Shown: positions 1-8,824, counted from the first letter of the stretch. The stretch: 57,669 bases of DNA from Selenomonas sp. oral taxon 126 (GCF_001683335.1 NZ_CP016201.1:1671526-1729194); one strand, 5' to 3'. The notes: generated by a model from the sequence alone, not told the origin. A program made the numbers and translations.

Positions 1-3000
1 TCGGAAAGCTCGATGATCGTGTCTATGAGAAGATCAAAGCCTATCTGATCAATAAAGTAGAGAGCCGAGAGGCCTCGCTTGCAACGCCGGCGACGCTCGA
101 GAGTCGGATTGTGCTGCCGCCGGACGTGGAGGTCCTCGCGCAGTTCACCCGGCTCTCGCGCAGTGAGCTCGAGCGTTTTCACAAAGAGCACGGCTTTGCG
201 ATGAGTGAGGCGGATCTCGAATTCGTTCAGCAGTATTTCCGCGATACGGAGCACCGTCCTCCGACGATCACGGAGCTGCGCGTGATCGACACCTACTGGT
301 CGGATCACTGCCGCCACACGACGTTTACCACGGCGATTGACGCCGTGAACATCGAGAACGGGGCCTTCTCCCTGCCGATCATCGAGACCTATCAGCGCTA
401 TACGGATGACCGCAAAGCACTCTACAAGGGCGACAAGCGGGATATGACCCTGATGGACATCGCCGTCATCGGCATGAAAGCGCTACGCGCGGAGGGCAAG
501 CTGAAGGATCTCGACGAATCCGAGGAGATCAATGCGTGCAGCATCCGCGTGACTGTCGATGTGGATGGGAAGGATGAGGACTGGCTCCTCATGTTCAAGA
601 ATGAGACACACAACCACCCGACGGAGATCGAGCCGTTCGGCGGCGCGGCGACCTGTCTCGGCGGCGCAATCCGCGATCCGCTCTCGGGGCGTTCCTACGT
701 CTATCAGGCGATGCGCGTGACGGGAGCGTCCGATCCGCGCACACCGATTGAGGACACGCTGCCGGGTAAGCTCCCGCAGAAGAAAATCACGCTTGGCGCG
801 GCAGAGGGCTACAGTTCCTACGGCAACCAGATCGGGCTTGCGACGGGGCAGGTGCGTGAAATCTACCATAAAGGGTATCTTGCAAAGCGCATGGAGATCG
901 GTGCGGTGATCGGCGCGGCTCCCGCATCTCAGGTCGTGCGCGAGCGCCCTGTGCCGGGAGATGTCATCGTCCTTCTCGGCGGACGCACGGGGCGTGATGG
1001 CATTGGCGGTGCGACTGGCTCCTCCAAGCAGCATACGGAGTCGTCGCTTACGACTTCGGGTGCCGAGGTGCAGAAGGGCAACCCGCCGACGGAGCGCAAG
1101 ATTCAGCGACTCTTCCGCAGCCCCGAAGTCAGCCACATGATCAAGCGCTGCAATGACTTCGGCGCGGGCGGCGTCGCCGTTGCAATCGGCGAACTTGCGG
1201 ACGGGTTGACGATCAACCTCGATGCTGTGCCGAAGAAATACGAGGGGCTCGATGGCACGGAGCTTGCGATCTCCGAGTCGCAGGAGCGCATGGCGGTGGT
1301 GCTTGCGCCGAAGGATGTTCAGGCATTTCTGCGCCATGCAGATGTTGAGAATATCGAGGCGACTGAGGTCGCGGTCGTGACCTCAGAACCGCGCCTCATC
1401 ATGAAGTGGCGCGGCAAGGAGATCGTGCGGATCGCGCGCAGCTTCCTCGCAACGAATGGCGTGCGTCAGCACGTCCGCGTCGTTGTAGAATCGCCGAACG
1501 ACAAGAATGCCTATCTGCAGCAGATTCCGCCTGCAGTGAAGAATGTCGGACGAGCACTTGAGGATATGTGGATTGCGAACCTCTCCGACCTCAACGTGTG
1601 CAGTCAGAAGGGACTCGGGGAGCGCTTTGATTCAACCGTTGGCGCGGCATCCGTGCTCATGCCGTTCGGCGGCAAGTTCCAGCTGACGCCCTCGGAGGCG
1701 ATGGTTGCGAAACTGCCCGTGCGTCATGGGACGACGAATACAGCATCTGCGATGGCATTTGGCTTTGACCCCGATCTTTCAACGTGGAGCCCGTTCCACG
1801 GAGCACTCTACGCAGTCGTTGAGGCAGTGGCAAAGATCGTCGCTGCGGGCGGAGAGGCGGCAAAGGTGCGTCTGACTCTGCAGGAGTATTTCGAGCGTCT
1901 CGGCACCGATCCGAAGAAATGGGGCAAGCCGTTTGCGGCGCTCCTCGGCGCACTGCGCGCACAGCATGAGCTGGGGATTCCCGCGATTGGCGGCAAGGAT
2001 TCCATGTCGGGCACGTTTGAGAATCTGAACGTGCCGCCGACCCTCGTCGCATTTGCCGTTGCGACCATGCGCGCAAATGAGGCGCTTTCGCCCGAGTTTA
2101 AGTACCCGAACAACAAGGTCATCATGGTGCCTGTTCCGCACGATGCACAGGATCTTCCGGTATTCTCACGCCTCAATACGAACTTTGCAAAGGTGCATCA
2201 GCTCGTGCAGGAGAAGAAAATCTTCTCTGCCATGAGCGTCGGACGCGGCGGCATTGCGGCGGCGATCTCGAAGATGTGCATGGGCAACAATCTGGGCTTT
2301 AAGTTCACGACCTTCATCCCGCAGGACGATCTCTTCAAGCCGCTCTACGGGACAATTCTGCTCGAGGTCGCGTCCTCGTTCGATACCGCGTCGAACCTCG
2401 CGGGTACGGGTGCTGTTGAGATTGGAAAGACGCGCGATGTGCCGAGCATCATCACGGAGATCGACACGATTGTGCTCTCTGATGTAAAGGATGCGTTTAC
2501 GGAGCCTCTTGAAAAGATTTTCCCGACGACGGTGCCGCAGGTCGTGCGGCAGATTGACCGTCCAACCTATGCGCCCTATACGCAGGGCAAACGCGTCGGC
2601 AGTGCGGCAAAGATTGCAAAGCCGCGCGTCTGCATCCCCGTATTCCCGGGGACGAACTGCGAGTATGACTCGGCGCGCGCATGGGAGCGCGTGGGTGCGA
2701 TTCCGAATATCTTTGTCGTTCGCAACCTCACGCCGAAGGCGGTTGAGGAGACCGTCGCGGAGCTGGCGGTGGCGCTGCGTCAGTCTCAGATCCTCATGCT
2801 GCCGGGCGGATTCAGCGGCGGCGACGAGCCGGACGGCACGGGCAAATTCATTGCGGCGATGTTCCGCGCGCCCGCGCTTGCCGAGGCGGTTCGGCGTCTC
2901 CTGCGCGATCAGGACGGGCTCATCCTCGGCATCTGCAACGGGTTCCAGGCACTCCTGAAGCTTGGGCTTCTGCCGTATGGGAAGATCATGGATCTGAATG

Positions 3001-3419
3001 AGAGTTCGCCGACACTCACCTACAACAACATTGGGCGCCACGTCTCGCAGACCGTGCGCGTGCGCGTTGCGTCGAATCTCTCGCCGTGGCTTGCAGGTGT
3101 GAACGTCGGCGACACGCATACGATTGCCGTCTCGCACGGTGAGGGACGGTTCTACGCGGATGCGAAGACGGTTGCGAATATGCGCATCCGTGGGCAGATT
3201 GCAACCCAGTATGTCAATGAGAAGGGCGAGCCGACCCTCGAGCAGCCGTACAATCCGAACGGCTCGGTGAACGCCATCGAGGGCATCACGAGTCCCGACG
3301 GGCGCATCTACGGGCGCATGGCGCACGCGGAGCGCATCGGCGAGAACATCGGCAGGAATGTGCCCGGCGATATGAACCAGATGATCTTTGAGTCCGGCGT
3401 CGCCTACTTTATACGCTGA
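1..3419 (+). CDS. purL: Phosphoribosylformylglycinamidine synthase, single-chain type (5' end outside window)
   Basis: Converts FGAR, ATP and glutamine to FGAM in de novo purine synthesis in the cytoplasm. The reading frame is open from base 3, and the translation upstream of the first possible start (GTG at 111) continues the same protein, so the gene enters from the left edge and lacks its N-terminus here. Visible parts are the linker and two AIRS-like ATP-binding halves (for example DHCRHTTF and the KNETHNHP motif) followed by a C-terminal glutamine amidotransferase domain. That domain has the nucleophile Cys in GICNGFQAL and the His/Glu pair in VSHGEGRFYA. This is the long fused PurL rather than the separate PurL/PurQ/PurS set. 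A factor-independent terminator follows within 20 bp of the stop. Confidence 0.96.
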   Translation, partial: GKLDDRVYEKIKAYLINKVESREASLATPATLESRIVLPPDVEVLAQFTRLSRSELERFHKEHGFAMSEADLEFVQQYFRDTEHRPPTITELRVIDTYWSDHCRHTTFTTAIDAVNIENGAFSLPIIETYQRYTDDRKALYKGDKRDMTLMDIAVIGMKALRAEGKLKDLDESEEINACSIRVTVDVDGKDEDWLLMFKNETHNHPTEIEPFGGAATCLGGAIRDPLSGRSYVYQAMRVTGASDPRTPIEDTLPGKLPQKKITLGAAEGYSSYGNQIGLATGQVREIYHKGYLAKRMEIGAVIGAAPASQVVRERPVPGDVIVLLGGRTGRDGIGGATGSSKQHTESSLTTSGAEVQKGNPPTERKIQRLFRSPEVSHMIKRCNDFGAGGVAVAIGELADGLTINLDAVPKKYEGLDGTELAISESQERMAVVLAPKDVQAFLRHADVENIEATEVAVVTSEPRLIMKWRGKEIVRIARSFLATNGVRQHVRVVVESPNDKNAYLQQIPPAVKNVGRALEDMWIANLSDLNVCSQKGLGERFDSTVGAASVLMPFGGKFQLTPSEAMVAKLPVRHGTTNTASAMAFGFDPDLSTWSPFHGALYAVVEAVAKIVAAGGEAAKVRLTLQEYFERLGTDPKKWGKPFAALLGALRAQHELGIPAIGGKDSMSGTFENLNVPPTLVAFAVATMRANEALSPEFKYPNNKVIMVPVPHDAQDLPVFSRLNTNFAKVHQLVQEKKIFSAMSVGRGGIAAAISKMCMGNNLGFKFTTFIPQDDLFKPLYGTILLEVASSFDTASNLAGTGAVEIGKTRDVPSIITEIDTIVLSDVKDAFTEPLEKIFPTTVPQVVRQIDRPTYAPYTQGKRVGSAAKIAKPRVCIPVFPGTNCEYDSARAWERVGAIPNIFVVRNLTPKAVEETVAELAVALRQSQILMLPGGFSGGDEPDGTGKFIAAMFRAPALAEAVRRLLRDQDGLILGICNGFQALLKLGLLPYGKIMDLNESSPTLTYNNIGRHVSQTVRVRVASNLSPWLAGVNVGDTHTIAVSHGEGRFYADAKTVANMRIRGQIATQYVNEKGEPTLEQPYNPNGSVNAIEGITSPDGRIYGRMAHAERIGENIGRNVPGDMNQMIFESGVAYFIR

Positions 3420-3436
3420 CAAATGCATAATGCAGA

Positions 3437-3478
3437 GACTGTTGTACGAGTCAAATGACTTCGTGCGACAGTCTTTTT
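3437..3478 (+). terminator. Rho-independent terminator of purL
   Basis: GACTGT and ACAGTC pair at the ends of an imperfect hairpin whose inner arms are ACGAGTCA and TGACTTCGT, followed by TTTTT. The same inner motif recurs in the hairpins at 4475 and 13987. Confidence 0.85.
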
Positions 3479-3502
3479 GTGTGTGGAAAAGACGCTTGCT
3501 TC

Positions 3503-3531
3503 TTGTCTCAGAAGCTAAAAAGCGATAGAAT
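3503..3531 (+). promoter_or_regulatory. Sigma-70-type promoter of the first rpn gene
   Basis: TTGTCT (3503-3508) and TAGAAT (3526-3531) are separated by exactly 17 bp. Almost the same block, with identical -35, -10 and spacer length, precedes the second rpn copy at 8858, which supports a real promoter rather than chance. Confidence 0.75.
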
Positions 3532-3571
3532 AGAGGAAAGCAAATCCGACGCATGAGGGAGGACAGGTGCG

Positions 3572-4465
3572 ATGAATCGACAAGACTACAATCCGCTCAA
3601 TGATTATCTGTTCAAATTTGTCTTTGGAAAAGAGGAACGCAAGCGCATTACACTCAGTTTCCTCAATGCGGTGCTGGGGCGCGAGGGACGGGACGAACTC
3701 ACGGACATCACATTCGTTGATCGTGAACTTGATCCCAATTTTGATGATGGCAAACAGTCGCGGCTGGATGTCTATGGGATTGCAAGCGACGGCAGCAAGA
3801 TCAACATCGAAGTTCAGCTCGTGAATTACGGGGATATGCAGAAGCGTACGCTCTACTACTGGGCACGGATGTATCAGTCGCTCCGCAAAGGGGAGGAATA
3901 TGAAAATCTGACGCCCTCGATTACGATCAATCTGCTGAACTTTCGTCTGTTGCCGCAGGAGTGTCCCCATAATGTGTACGGACTGTACGATATTGCGAGC
4001 GGACATCGGCTGACGGAGGACTTGGAGATTCACTTTCTTGAGATCCCGAAGTTTCAGGTAAAATCCGTCAAGGAAATGAAACGGCTCGAAAAGTGGATGG
4101 CATATTTCTCGAACCAGCTAAACGAAAAGGAAACGGAGGAACTAGCGATGAGTGAGGCCGCAATCAACGAGGCAATTCAAGCGGAACATGTTTTTATGCA
4201 GAGTGAGGTCGAGCGCTGGCAGTATGAGCAGCGTGAAAAAGCACTGCGCGACTACATCAGCGGAATGAGGCATGCAAGGCGGACGGGGCTCGCGGAGGGG
4301 CGTGCTGAGGGGCGTGCTGAGGGCGCGGAGCAGGCGATGCTGCAAAGCCTGCGGCATCTGATGGAGGAGCTTTCTCTCTCGCCGGAGCGCGCAATGGATG
4401 TGCTGCATATCCCTGCAGCCGAGCGGGAGCGCTATCTCGCTCGGCTGGAAAATAACTGCATATAA
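3572..4465 (+). CDS. Rpn family recombination-promoting nuclease / PD-(D/E)XK putative transposase, copy 1
   Basis: A 297-residue protein of the Rpn/PDDEXK_2 family. Members are DNA endonucleases; E. coli relatives promote recombination and some act in phage defence. The N-terminal part (about 1-190) has the YNPLNDYLFKFVFGKEE opening typical of the family and a PD-(D/E)XK core with Asp66 (RLDVYG) and Glu80/Gln82 (INIEVQ). The C-terminal part (about 193-297) is helical and contains a short AEGR tandem repeat. The ATG at 3572 follows an AGGACAGG purine stretch. A second copy at 8924, about four-fifths identical by eye, lies on the other side of the two-partner secretion operon. An in-frame internal start with a strong ribosome site lies at codon 193. 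Confidence 0.9.
   Translation: MNRQDYNPLNDYLFKFVFGKEERKRITLSFLNAVLGREGRDELTDITFVDRELDPNFDDGKQSRLDVYGIASDGSKINIEVQLVNYGDMQKRTLYYWARMYQSLRKGEEYENLTPSITINLLNFRLLPQECPHNVYGLYDIASGHRLTEDLEIHFLEIPKFQVKSVKEMKRLEKWMAYFSNQLNEKETEELAMSEAAINEAIQAEHVFMQSEVERWQYEQREKALRDYISGMRHARRTGLAEGRAEGRAEGAEQAMLQSLRHLMEELSLSPERAMDVLHIPAAERERYLARLENNCI
4148..4465 (+). CDS. Candidate intragenic small protein from the 3' part of rpn copy 1 (RpnS-like)
   Basis: Inside rpn, GGAGG (4135-4139) sits 8 nt before an in-frame ATG at 4148, a textbook initiation region within coding sequence. It would yield a 105-residue protein that starts MSEAAINEAI and contains the whole C-terminal helical region without the nuclease core. 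In E. coli, Rpn toxins are inhibited by small proteins translated from within the same gene (known for the family). The 41 nt around this site are identical in both rpn copies here, including the uncommon Leu codon CTA, while flanking codons vary. Expression has not been shown; this is an inference from the sequence. Confidence 0.55.
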   Translation: MSEAAINEAIQAEHVFMQSEVERWQYEQREKALRDYISGMRHARRTGLAEGRAEGRAEGAEQAMLQSLRHLMEELSLSPERAMDVLHIPAAERERYLARLENNCI

Positions 4466-4474
4466 GATTATGGA

Positions 4475-4516
4475 GACTGTTGCATGAGTCAAATGACTTC
4501 GTGCGACAGTCTTTTT
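4475..4516 (+). terminator. Rho-independent terminator of rpn copy 1
   Basis: GACTGT...ACAGTC imperfect hairpin, 10 bp after the stop codon, followed by TTTTT. Its inner arms carry the same GAGTCA/TGACTTCGT motif as the purL terminator. Confidence 0.85.
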
Positions 4517-4571
4517 GGTTTTTAAAAATAATAAAATTTCCAGGACAAAAGTCTAGACGGGGGGTGGAACG

Positions 4572-4580
4572 TGGTATAAT
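4572..4580 (+). promoter_or_regulatory. Upstream tps promoter, extended -10
   Basis: TGG-TATAAT is a perfect extended -10 element; no convincing -35 is visible. A palindrome (4582-4595) begins one base after it, so it would cover the transcription start. Confidence 0.5.
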
Positions 4581-4581
4581 T

Positions 4582-4595
4582 TTAACACACGTTAA
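4582..4595 (+). promoter_or_regulatory. Operator palindrome 1 upstream of tpsB
   Basis: TTAAC-ACAC-GTTAA, a perfect 5-4-5 dyad (6-4-6 with the flanking T and A). Read on one strand it matches palindrome 2 at 12 of 14 positions, and the two differences are symmetric and keep the dyad. The regulator is unknown. Confidence 0.6.
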
Positions 4596-4611
4596 ACTGT
4601 GGATAACTTGA

Positions 4612-4639
4612 TTGGCCATTACTTAGCGTGTGCTAAAAT
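4612..4639 (+). promoter_or_regulatory. Downstream tps promoter
   Basis: TTGGCC (4612-4617), a 16-bp spacer, and an extended -10 TGC-TAAAAT ending at 4639. Palindrome 2 overlaps the first bases of the -10. Confidence 0.5.
4623..4636 (+). promoter_or_regulatory. Operator palindrome 2 upstream of tpsB
   Basis: TTAGC-GTGT-GCTAA, a perfect 5-4-5 dyad. Its complement differs from palindrome 1 only at the symmetric positions 4 and 11. The centres lie 41 bp apart, about four helical turns, so both sites face the same side of the DNA. Confidence 0.6.
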
Positions 4640-4749
4640 AATGTGTCGTGGGCAGGGACGTTCACGACAAAGTGAAATGAAGTACGACGACCTTGCAGCT
4701 GTGTGGATACGGTGCGGGGCGGCGTGCTTCCGAAAGGATGATAGAGCGC

Positions 4750-6210
4750 ATGAAGAAACGAGAGGCAAGACTTCTGGCGGCGGCACTCCTTGCGGGGGGA
4801 AGCCTGATCGCGGCTGGGCAGGCTGCGGCAGCACCGATGGACAGTGACCGTAGCAGTGCGGCACGTGCGATTGACCGCTCTGAGCGTGATGTCCGCGACG
4901 CGGCAGAGAAGAACGCAAAGTCCATGGACATGAAGAACATGAACGTGCGCGTAAGCGCCGTCATCGTTCAGGGGGCGGGAGAGGCGAGCGAGGCGACCAT
5001 TCGTGCTCTGCTGCCCGAGCTCTCGCGCGACACCGTGAACATCCGTAAGCTCTCACAGGAGATCCAGAGCGTCAACGACACAGGCGGCATCCTCCTCGCG
5101 ACGGAGATCACGCCGGCAGGCGCGGGTGCATACCGCGTCACGGTCAAGGTGGAGGAGAAAAAGAGCGACTATGTCCGCCTCTCGGTCAGCAACACAGGGA
5201 CGGACTACACGGGCGACTGGCGCACCGCACTCACCTACCTCAATACGAACATCTCGGGACACGCAGATACATTTGGTGCGGCATTCGTCACCTCTCCGGG
5301 ACATTTCGGCGATGTGAAGGTCGGTGCACTCTCCTATCGGAAGCTCATGCCTGAGTGGAATGGTGCCGTATCCGTCAGCGTCAGCCACGGCCGCACAAAC
5401 ATTGACAACTATGACACGGGCGCAGGCAGCCTCTTTGACGTGAACATCGGCGGCAAGAGTACGAACGCCGACCTGCACTATCAGCGATTCCTCTCCTACA
5501 CCTCGCGGAACAAGGACATCCTTGATTTCGGTATCGGTTACCGCCGTACGGAGAGTGATTTTAGCTATAACTTTATCGGGCGCAGGTTCAACAACAAGAC
5601 GGACTATAGCGTCATGCTCGCTTCCGTCACCTACCTGCACAGCCAGCGCAAGGCGAACAGCGTCCTCTCCTACAACGTCGGACTTGCGGCGAACGTGAGC
5701 GGAGACGGGGCATCCTATGAGAAAGTCACGCCGGGCGCGGACAGCCAGTTCACACTCCTGCGGGCAGGAGCGAACTATCAGGTGCGTACACAGAGCGACT
5801 GGATCGGAGCCGTACGCCTAAGCGCACAGTACACGAAGGATCATGTCGTCCCTGCCGAGCAGATCGGTGCGGGCGGACAGATGAGCGTGCGCGGATTCGA
5901 TGAGCGTGCGATCGGTGCGGACAAGGGGTTCGTGGGCAGCCTTGAGATCTACAGCCCCGAGATTGCAAAGCATAAGCGCCTCCTCGCGTTCACGGACTAC
6001 GCACATCTTTCGAACAACCGCAACGACAAGAACCGCAATGTGATCTTTGGCAGCGACAGCATCGCGAGTGCGGGGCTCGGCGTGCGCTATGCGGATGATC
6101 GGTTCTCGCTCTCCCTCGACTATGCGCGGGTTCTGCGTGATGCGGACAAGGTGAACCTCAACAAGCAGAACAGCCATCATTGGAACCTGATGGCAAGCGT
6201 GAGCTTCTAA
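4750..6210 (+). CDS. Two-partner secretion outer-membrane transporter (TpsB / ShlB-FhaC-HecB family)
   Basis: An outer-membrane beta-barrel that exports the partner TpsA protein. The start is set at the ATG at 4750, because a GAAAGGA ribosome site (4732-4738) precedes it and the result is a clean signal peptide (MKKREARLLAAALLAGG then AAA|AP). An in-frame ATG at 4738 overlaps that site. The mature 486-residue precursor has one visible POTRA-like region (about residues 65-135, VSAVIVQGAGE to KVEEKKSDY) and then a barrel of alternating strands. Near residue 380 it carries the VRGF motif, the conserved TpsB lid-lock signature, and it ends in Phe (ASVSF), as barrels do. The family usually has two POTRA domains and about 550-580 residues, so this is a short member. 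It is 22 bp from tpsA and clearly cotranscribed with it. Confidence 0.88.
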   Translation: MKKREARLLAAALLAGGSLIAAGQAAAAPMDSDRSSAARAIDRSERDVRDAAEKNAKSMDMKNMNVRVSAVIVQGAGEASEATIRALLPELSRDTVNIRKLSQEIQSVNDTGGILLATEITPAGAGAYRVTVKVEEKKSDYVRLSVSNTGTDYTGDWRTALTYLNTNISGHADTFGAAFVTSPGHFGDVKVGALSYRKLMPEWNGAVSVSVSHGRTNIDNYDTGAGSLFDVNIGGKSTNADLHYQRFLSYTSRNKDILDFGIGYRRTESDFSYNFIGRRFNNKTDYSVMLASVTYLHSQRKANSVLSYNVGLAANVSGDGASYEKVTPGADSQFTLLRAGANYQVRTQSDWIGAVRLSAQYTKDHVVPAEQIGAGGQMSVRGFDERAIGADKGFVGSLEIYSPEIAKHKRLLAFTDYAHLSNNRNDKNRNVIFGSDSIASAGLGVRYADDRFSLSLDYARVLRDADKVNLNKQNSHHWNLMASVSF

Positions 6211-6232
6211 GGATAGGAAAGGAAGGAACGGA

Positions 6233-8767
6233 ATGAATTTCAAAAAGAAAATGCGCCGCGGCAGCCTCGCGGCACTCATTACGCTGGCACTCACGAGCTC
6301 TGCACTCGCCATGCCGACGGGCGGCGAAGTCGTGGGCGGCAACCCCGGCATTGCACTCAGCGACGGTACATGGGACAGTGTTGCGAATAATGCAACCATC
6401 ACGGCGACGAACAACGGTCAGATCAACTGGCAGACGTTCAATATCGCAAATGGTGAGACGCTGACTTTCAACATCGCGAGTGACAAGACCCTCGTCAACA
6501 ATGTGACAGGATCACAGATCTCCGAAATCCTCGGCACGTTGAACCAGACGGGCGGCGGAGATCTCGTGCTCGTCAACCCGAACGGCATCCACGTCGGCGG
6601 TAATGCCGTGCTGAACGTGCAGGATCTGACACTCTCCGCACTCGGCATTGTCAAGGCGAACAACATGGAGCGCGTCCTACGGCAAAATGGTGAGGCTCCT
6701 ATTACCATTGATGGGAACGCGAAGTTCAACGTCAGTAACCAACTCGATATCTTCGGCGGCAAGGTGAGCGTTGCAGACGGTGTCGTTTTCAATATGGGGG
6801 TTGTTGGCGGAACGAATGAGCCGATGCTCCAGATCAAGGCGGCGAACTCAGCGGCATGGACACTGAAGGACGGCGAGGATCTCACCGAGGAACTCGTCCA
6901 CAATGCGGGCAACGATGTCGTCTTTAACGGCACGGTCAATATGCTTGACGGCAATCGCAGGGAGGTCGAGATCGGCGGCGCGACGGTCTCGGCGACAGGG
7001 GCGAAGTTCCTCGGTGAGGAAGCGGAGACAAACATCTACGCTGCATCGAAGTTCAATGCGGATGAGCGTGACGCTGATGATGCCAAGACTGCGGACGTGA
7101 CGGCAGCAAATAGAGTCTCCTTGGATGGTGTCACGGCAGAGGGCAAGTCCTTGCAGCTTGGCGGCGGCGTCATTGACATCAAGAACAGTACTATTGAGGT
7201 CTACCGGCTCGGGATGGAAGCTGTCGCGAGCTATCGATCAACCGGGAATGGCGCAGTGATGGATGATAAAAGTGCGCCCGACCGCACCATCAATATCGCA
7301 AACAGCATGCTAACGACGAATCAGGGCACGATCTACGGCGGCAAAATCAGCGTCGCAGATAATGCAACGATTGAGATGAAGAGCAATGCGACCAATGAGG
7401 CGGAGGTGCTGATGATTGCGGGCAACCGCTTTATGAGGAAGCACGGCAATGATCATGGGGATGAACTGCGTACCTATCGCGGTGTGCAGGGGAATCATGT
7501 CGACTTCCACGGCACGGTGAAGCATGCAACAGAGGGGAAAGCATCGTTCGGTATTACCGGGCATACTGTCAACGTAGACCGCGCCAAGCTGTACGGAATG
7601 AGGACGGAGTTCTCGCTGAGCGCATTCAGCAAGTCCGACTACGACCAGACTGTGCCGCGGTGGCAGGACTATTGGGAGAAAAGCGAGACAAGTGCTGCGA
7701 ATACACTGCAGGCGGATGGGCTGGACGTTCGTACGAAGCGCGAATTCTATGCGGAGGGCGGCAGTGTCAGCCTCAAGAACAGCACAATCGCAACAGGCGC
7801 GTTTAATCTCTATGCGTTCAAGCAGGATCAGGGCGATGGCGACACGGACGTCGGCAATCGCGGACATGAATATAAGACAGCAGGCGTGAACAACATCGTT
7901 CATCTGAAGAATGTCATGGTGACGCGCCCCTCAGATGCAGAATACGACGGGACAAGAATCTTTGGCGGCAAGGTGACCATTGAGGACAGCAATCTTGGGG
8001 CAAATTCGTGGACGGAACTTTATGCAGGATCATCGTTTGACCGCGTTTATTCGGGAACGGGAGACCGGGAAGTCAAAGTAACCGTTACGAGGGACAACGA
8101 GCTTGGTCTTTGGAATTCGAAGATTGCTACGAATGCCCTTGCGCTTGGCGCGGGCAAGGTCGGTGTCTGGAACGGGAGTGTGATGACGGCAACGTCGGCA
8201 CTCAATGTCAATCCTGCTCCCATCGTCACTCGCACGGACGGCTCGACCGCATCTCTGCTGCGTGATGCGTCCTCCCATGTGAAGCTCGCGGGTACGGAGT
8301 CCACGGAGTTTATAGAGCAGGGAGCGGACAAACCCGTCCCGCCCGCACCGCCCGTAAATCCCGAAGCTCCGACGCTTTCTGAGAGCGATCAGGATAATGT
8401 CGACGAGGGGGCGGCAAAGGCACAGTCGGCACTCACCGAGGAAACGCAGGAAAAGCGTGTTGAGGCACTTACGAAGACCGTTACGCAGCTCAATGAGAAG
8501 GTCGGTACGTCGCGCCGTCAGACCGCAGGTGTCGTTGTTGGCATTGTGCAGGAAATCGCGAATGCGGCAACGCTCTCCGACGGTGAGAAGGTCGCCCTCG
8601 TTGAGAGCGTGCTGAACGCCTATGCACCCGTGCAGGAGGCAAAGGCAGCACAGGACAACACCGCCACGGATACCCTCGATGAGGCGGTGAGCGCAGCGAC
8701 CAATGTCTCTGTCGCGCCGGTTTACCCCGATGAGACCGAGGCAGAGGAGACTGTTTCCTTCACGTAA
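6233..8767 (+). CDS. Two-partner secretion exoprotein with filamentous-haemagglutinin N-terminal (TPS) domain (TpsA)
   Basis: A secreted or surface-exposed protein of 844 residues. It has a signal peptide cleaved near residue 26 (TSSALA|MP) and then a TPS domain that TpsB recognises. Visible TPS hallmarks are INWQTFNI (65-72), the GSQISEILGTL stretch and the NPNGI motif (115-119). The middle (about 150-690) is rich in Asn, Gly and short beta-strand phrases, such as repeated 'GGKVSV'-like and 'LKNSTI'-like segments, consistent with a beta-helix stalk. A proline linker (about 697-710) leads to an Ala/Glu-rich predicted helical C-terminus. No toxin, protease or haemolysin domain is recognisable, so adhesin is the most likely role but is inferred. 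The ribosome site is GGAAAGGAAGGAACGGA just before the ATG. A strong terminator follows. Confidence 0.85.
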   Translation: MNFKKKMRRGSLAALITLALTSSALAMPTGGEVVGGNPGIALSDGTWDSVANNATITATNNGQINWQTFNIANGETLTFNIASDKTLVNNVTGSQISEILGTLNQTGGGDLVLVNPNGIHVGGNAVLNVQDLTLSALGIVKANNMERVLRQNGEAPITIDGNAKFNVSNQLDIFGGKVSVADGVVFNMGVVGGTNEPMLQIKAANSAAWTLKDGEDLTEELVHNAGNDVVFNGTVNMLDGNRREVEIGGATVSATGAKFLGEEAETNIYAASKFNADERDADDAKTADVTAANRVSLDGVTAEGKSLQLGGGVIDIKNSTIEVYRLGMEAVASYRSTGNGAVMDDKSAPDRTINIANSMLTTNQGTIYGGKISVADNATIEMKSNATNEAEVLMIAGNRFMRKHGNDHGDELRTYRGVQGNHVDFHGTVKHATEGKASFGITGHTVNVDRAKLYGMRTEFSLSAFSKSDYDQTVPRWQDYWEKSETSAANTLQADGLDVRTKREFYAEGGSVSLKNSTIATGAFNLYAFKQDQGDGDTDVGNRGHEYKTAGVNNIVHLKNVMVTRPSDAEYDGTRIFGGKVTIEDSNLGANSWTELYAGSSFDRVYSGTGDREVKVTVTRDNELGLWNSKIATNALALGAGKVGVWNGSVMTATSALNVNPAPIVTRTDGSTASLLRDASSHVKLAGTESTEFIEQGADKPVPPAPPVNPEAPTLSESDQDNVDEGAAKAQSALTEETQEKRVEALTKTVTQLNEKVGTSRRQTAGVVVGIVQEIANAATLSDGEKVALVESVLNAYAPVQEAKAAQDNTATDTLDEAVSAATNVSVAPVYPDETEAEETVSFT

Positions 8768-8785
8768 TCACGTTTTGTCTTGACG

Positions 8786-8824
8786 AAAAAGAAGCGGTCG
8801 CGCCGTGCGACCGCTTCTTTTTGT
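8786..8824 (+). terminator. Terminator of the tps operon
   Basis: A perfect 16-bp stem AAAAAGAAGCGGTCGC / GCGACCGCTTCTTTTT with a 5-nt loop, ending in a T run. The A run on the other side would let it work in both directions. Confidence 0.9.

Noticed and set aside
6233-8767. TpsA considered as a contact-dependent inhibition (CdiA) or haemolysin toxin
   Set aside because: The protein is short, lacks pretoxin (VENN-type) and C-terminal toxin motifs, and no immunity gene follows; the next gene is the rpn copy behind a terminator.
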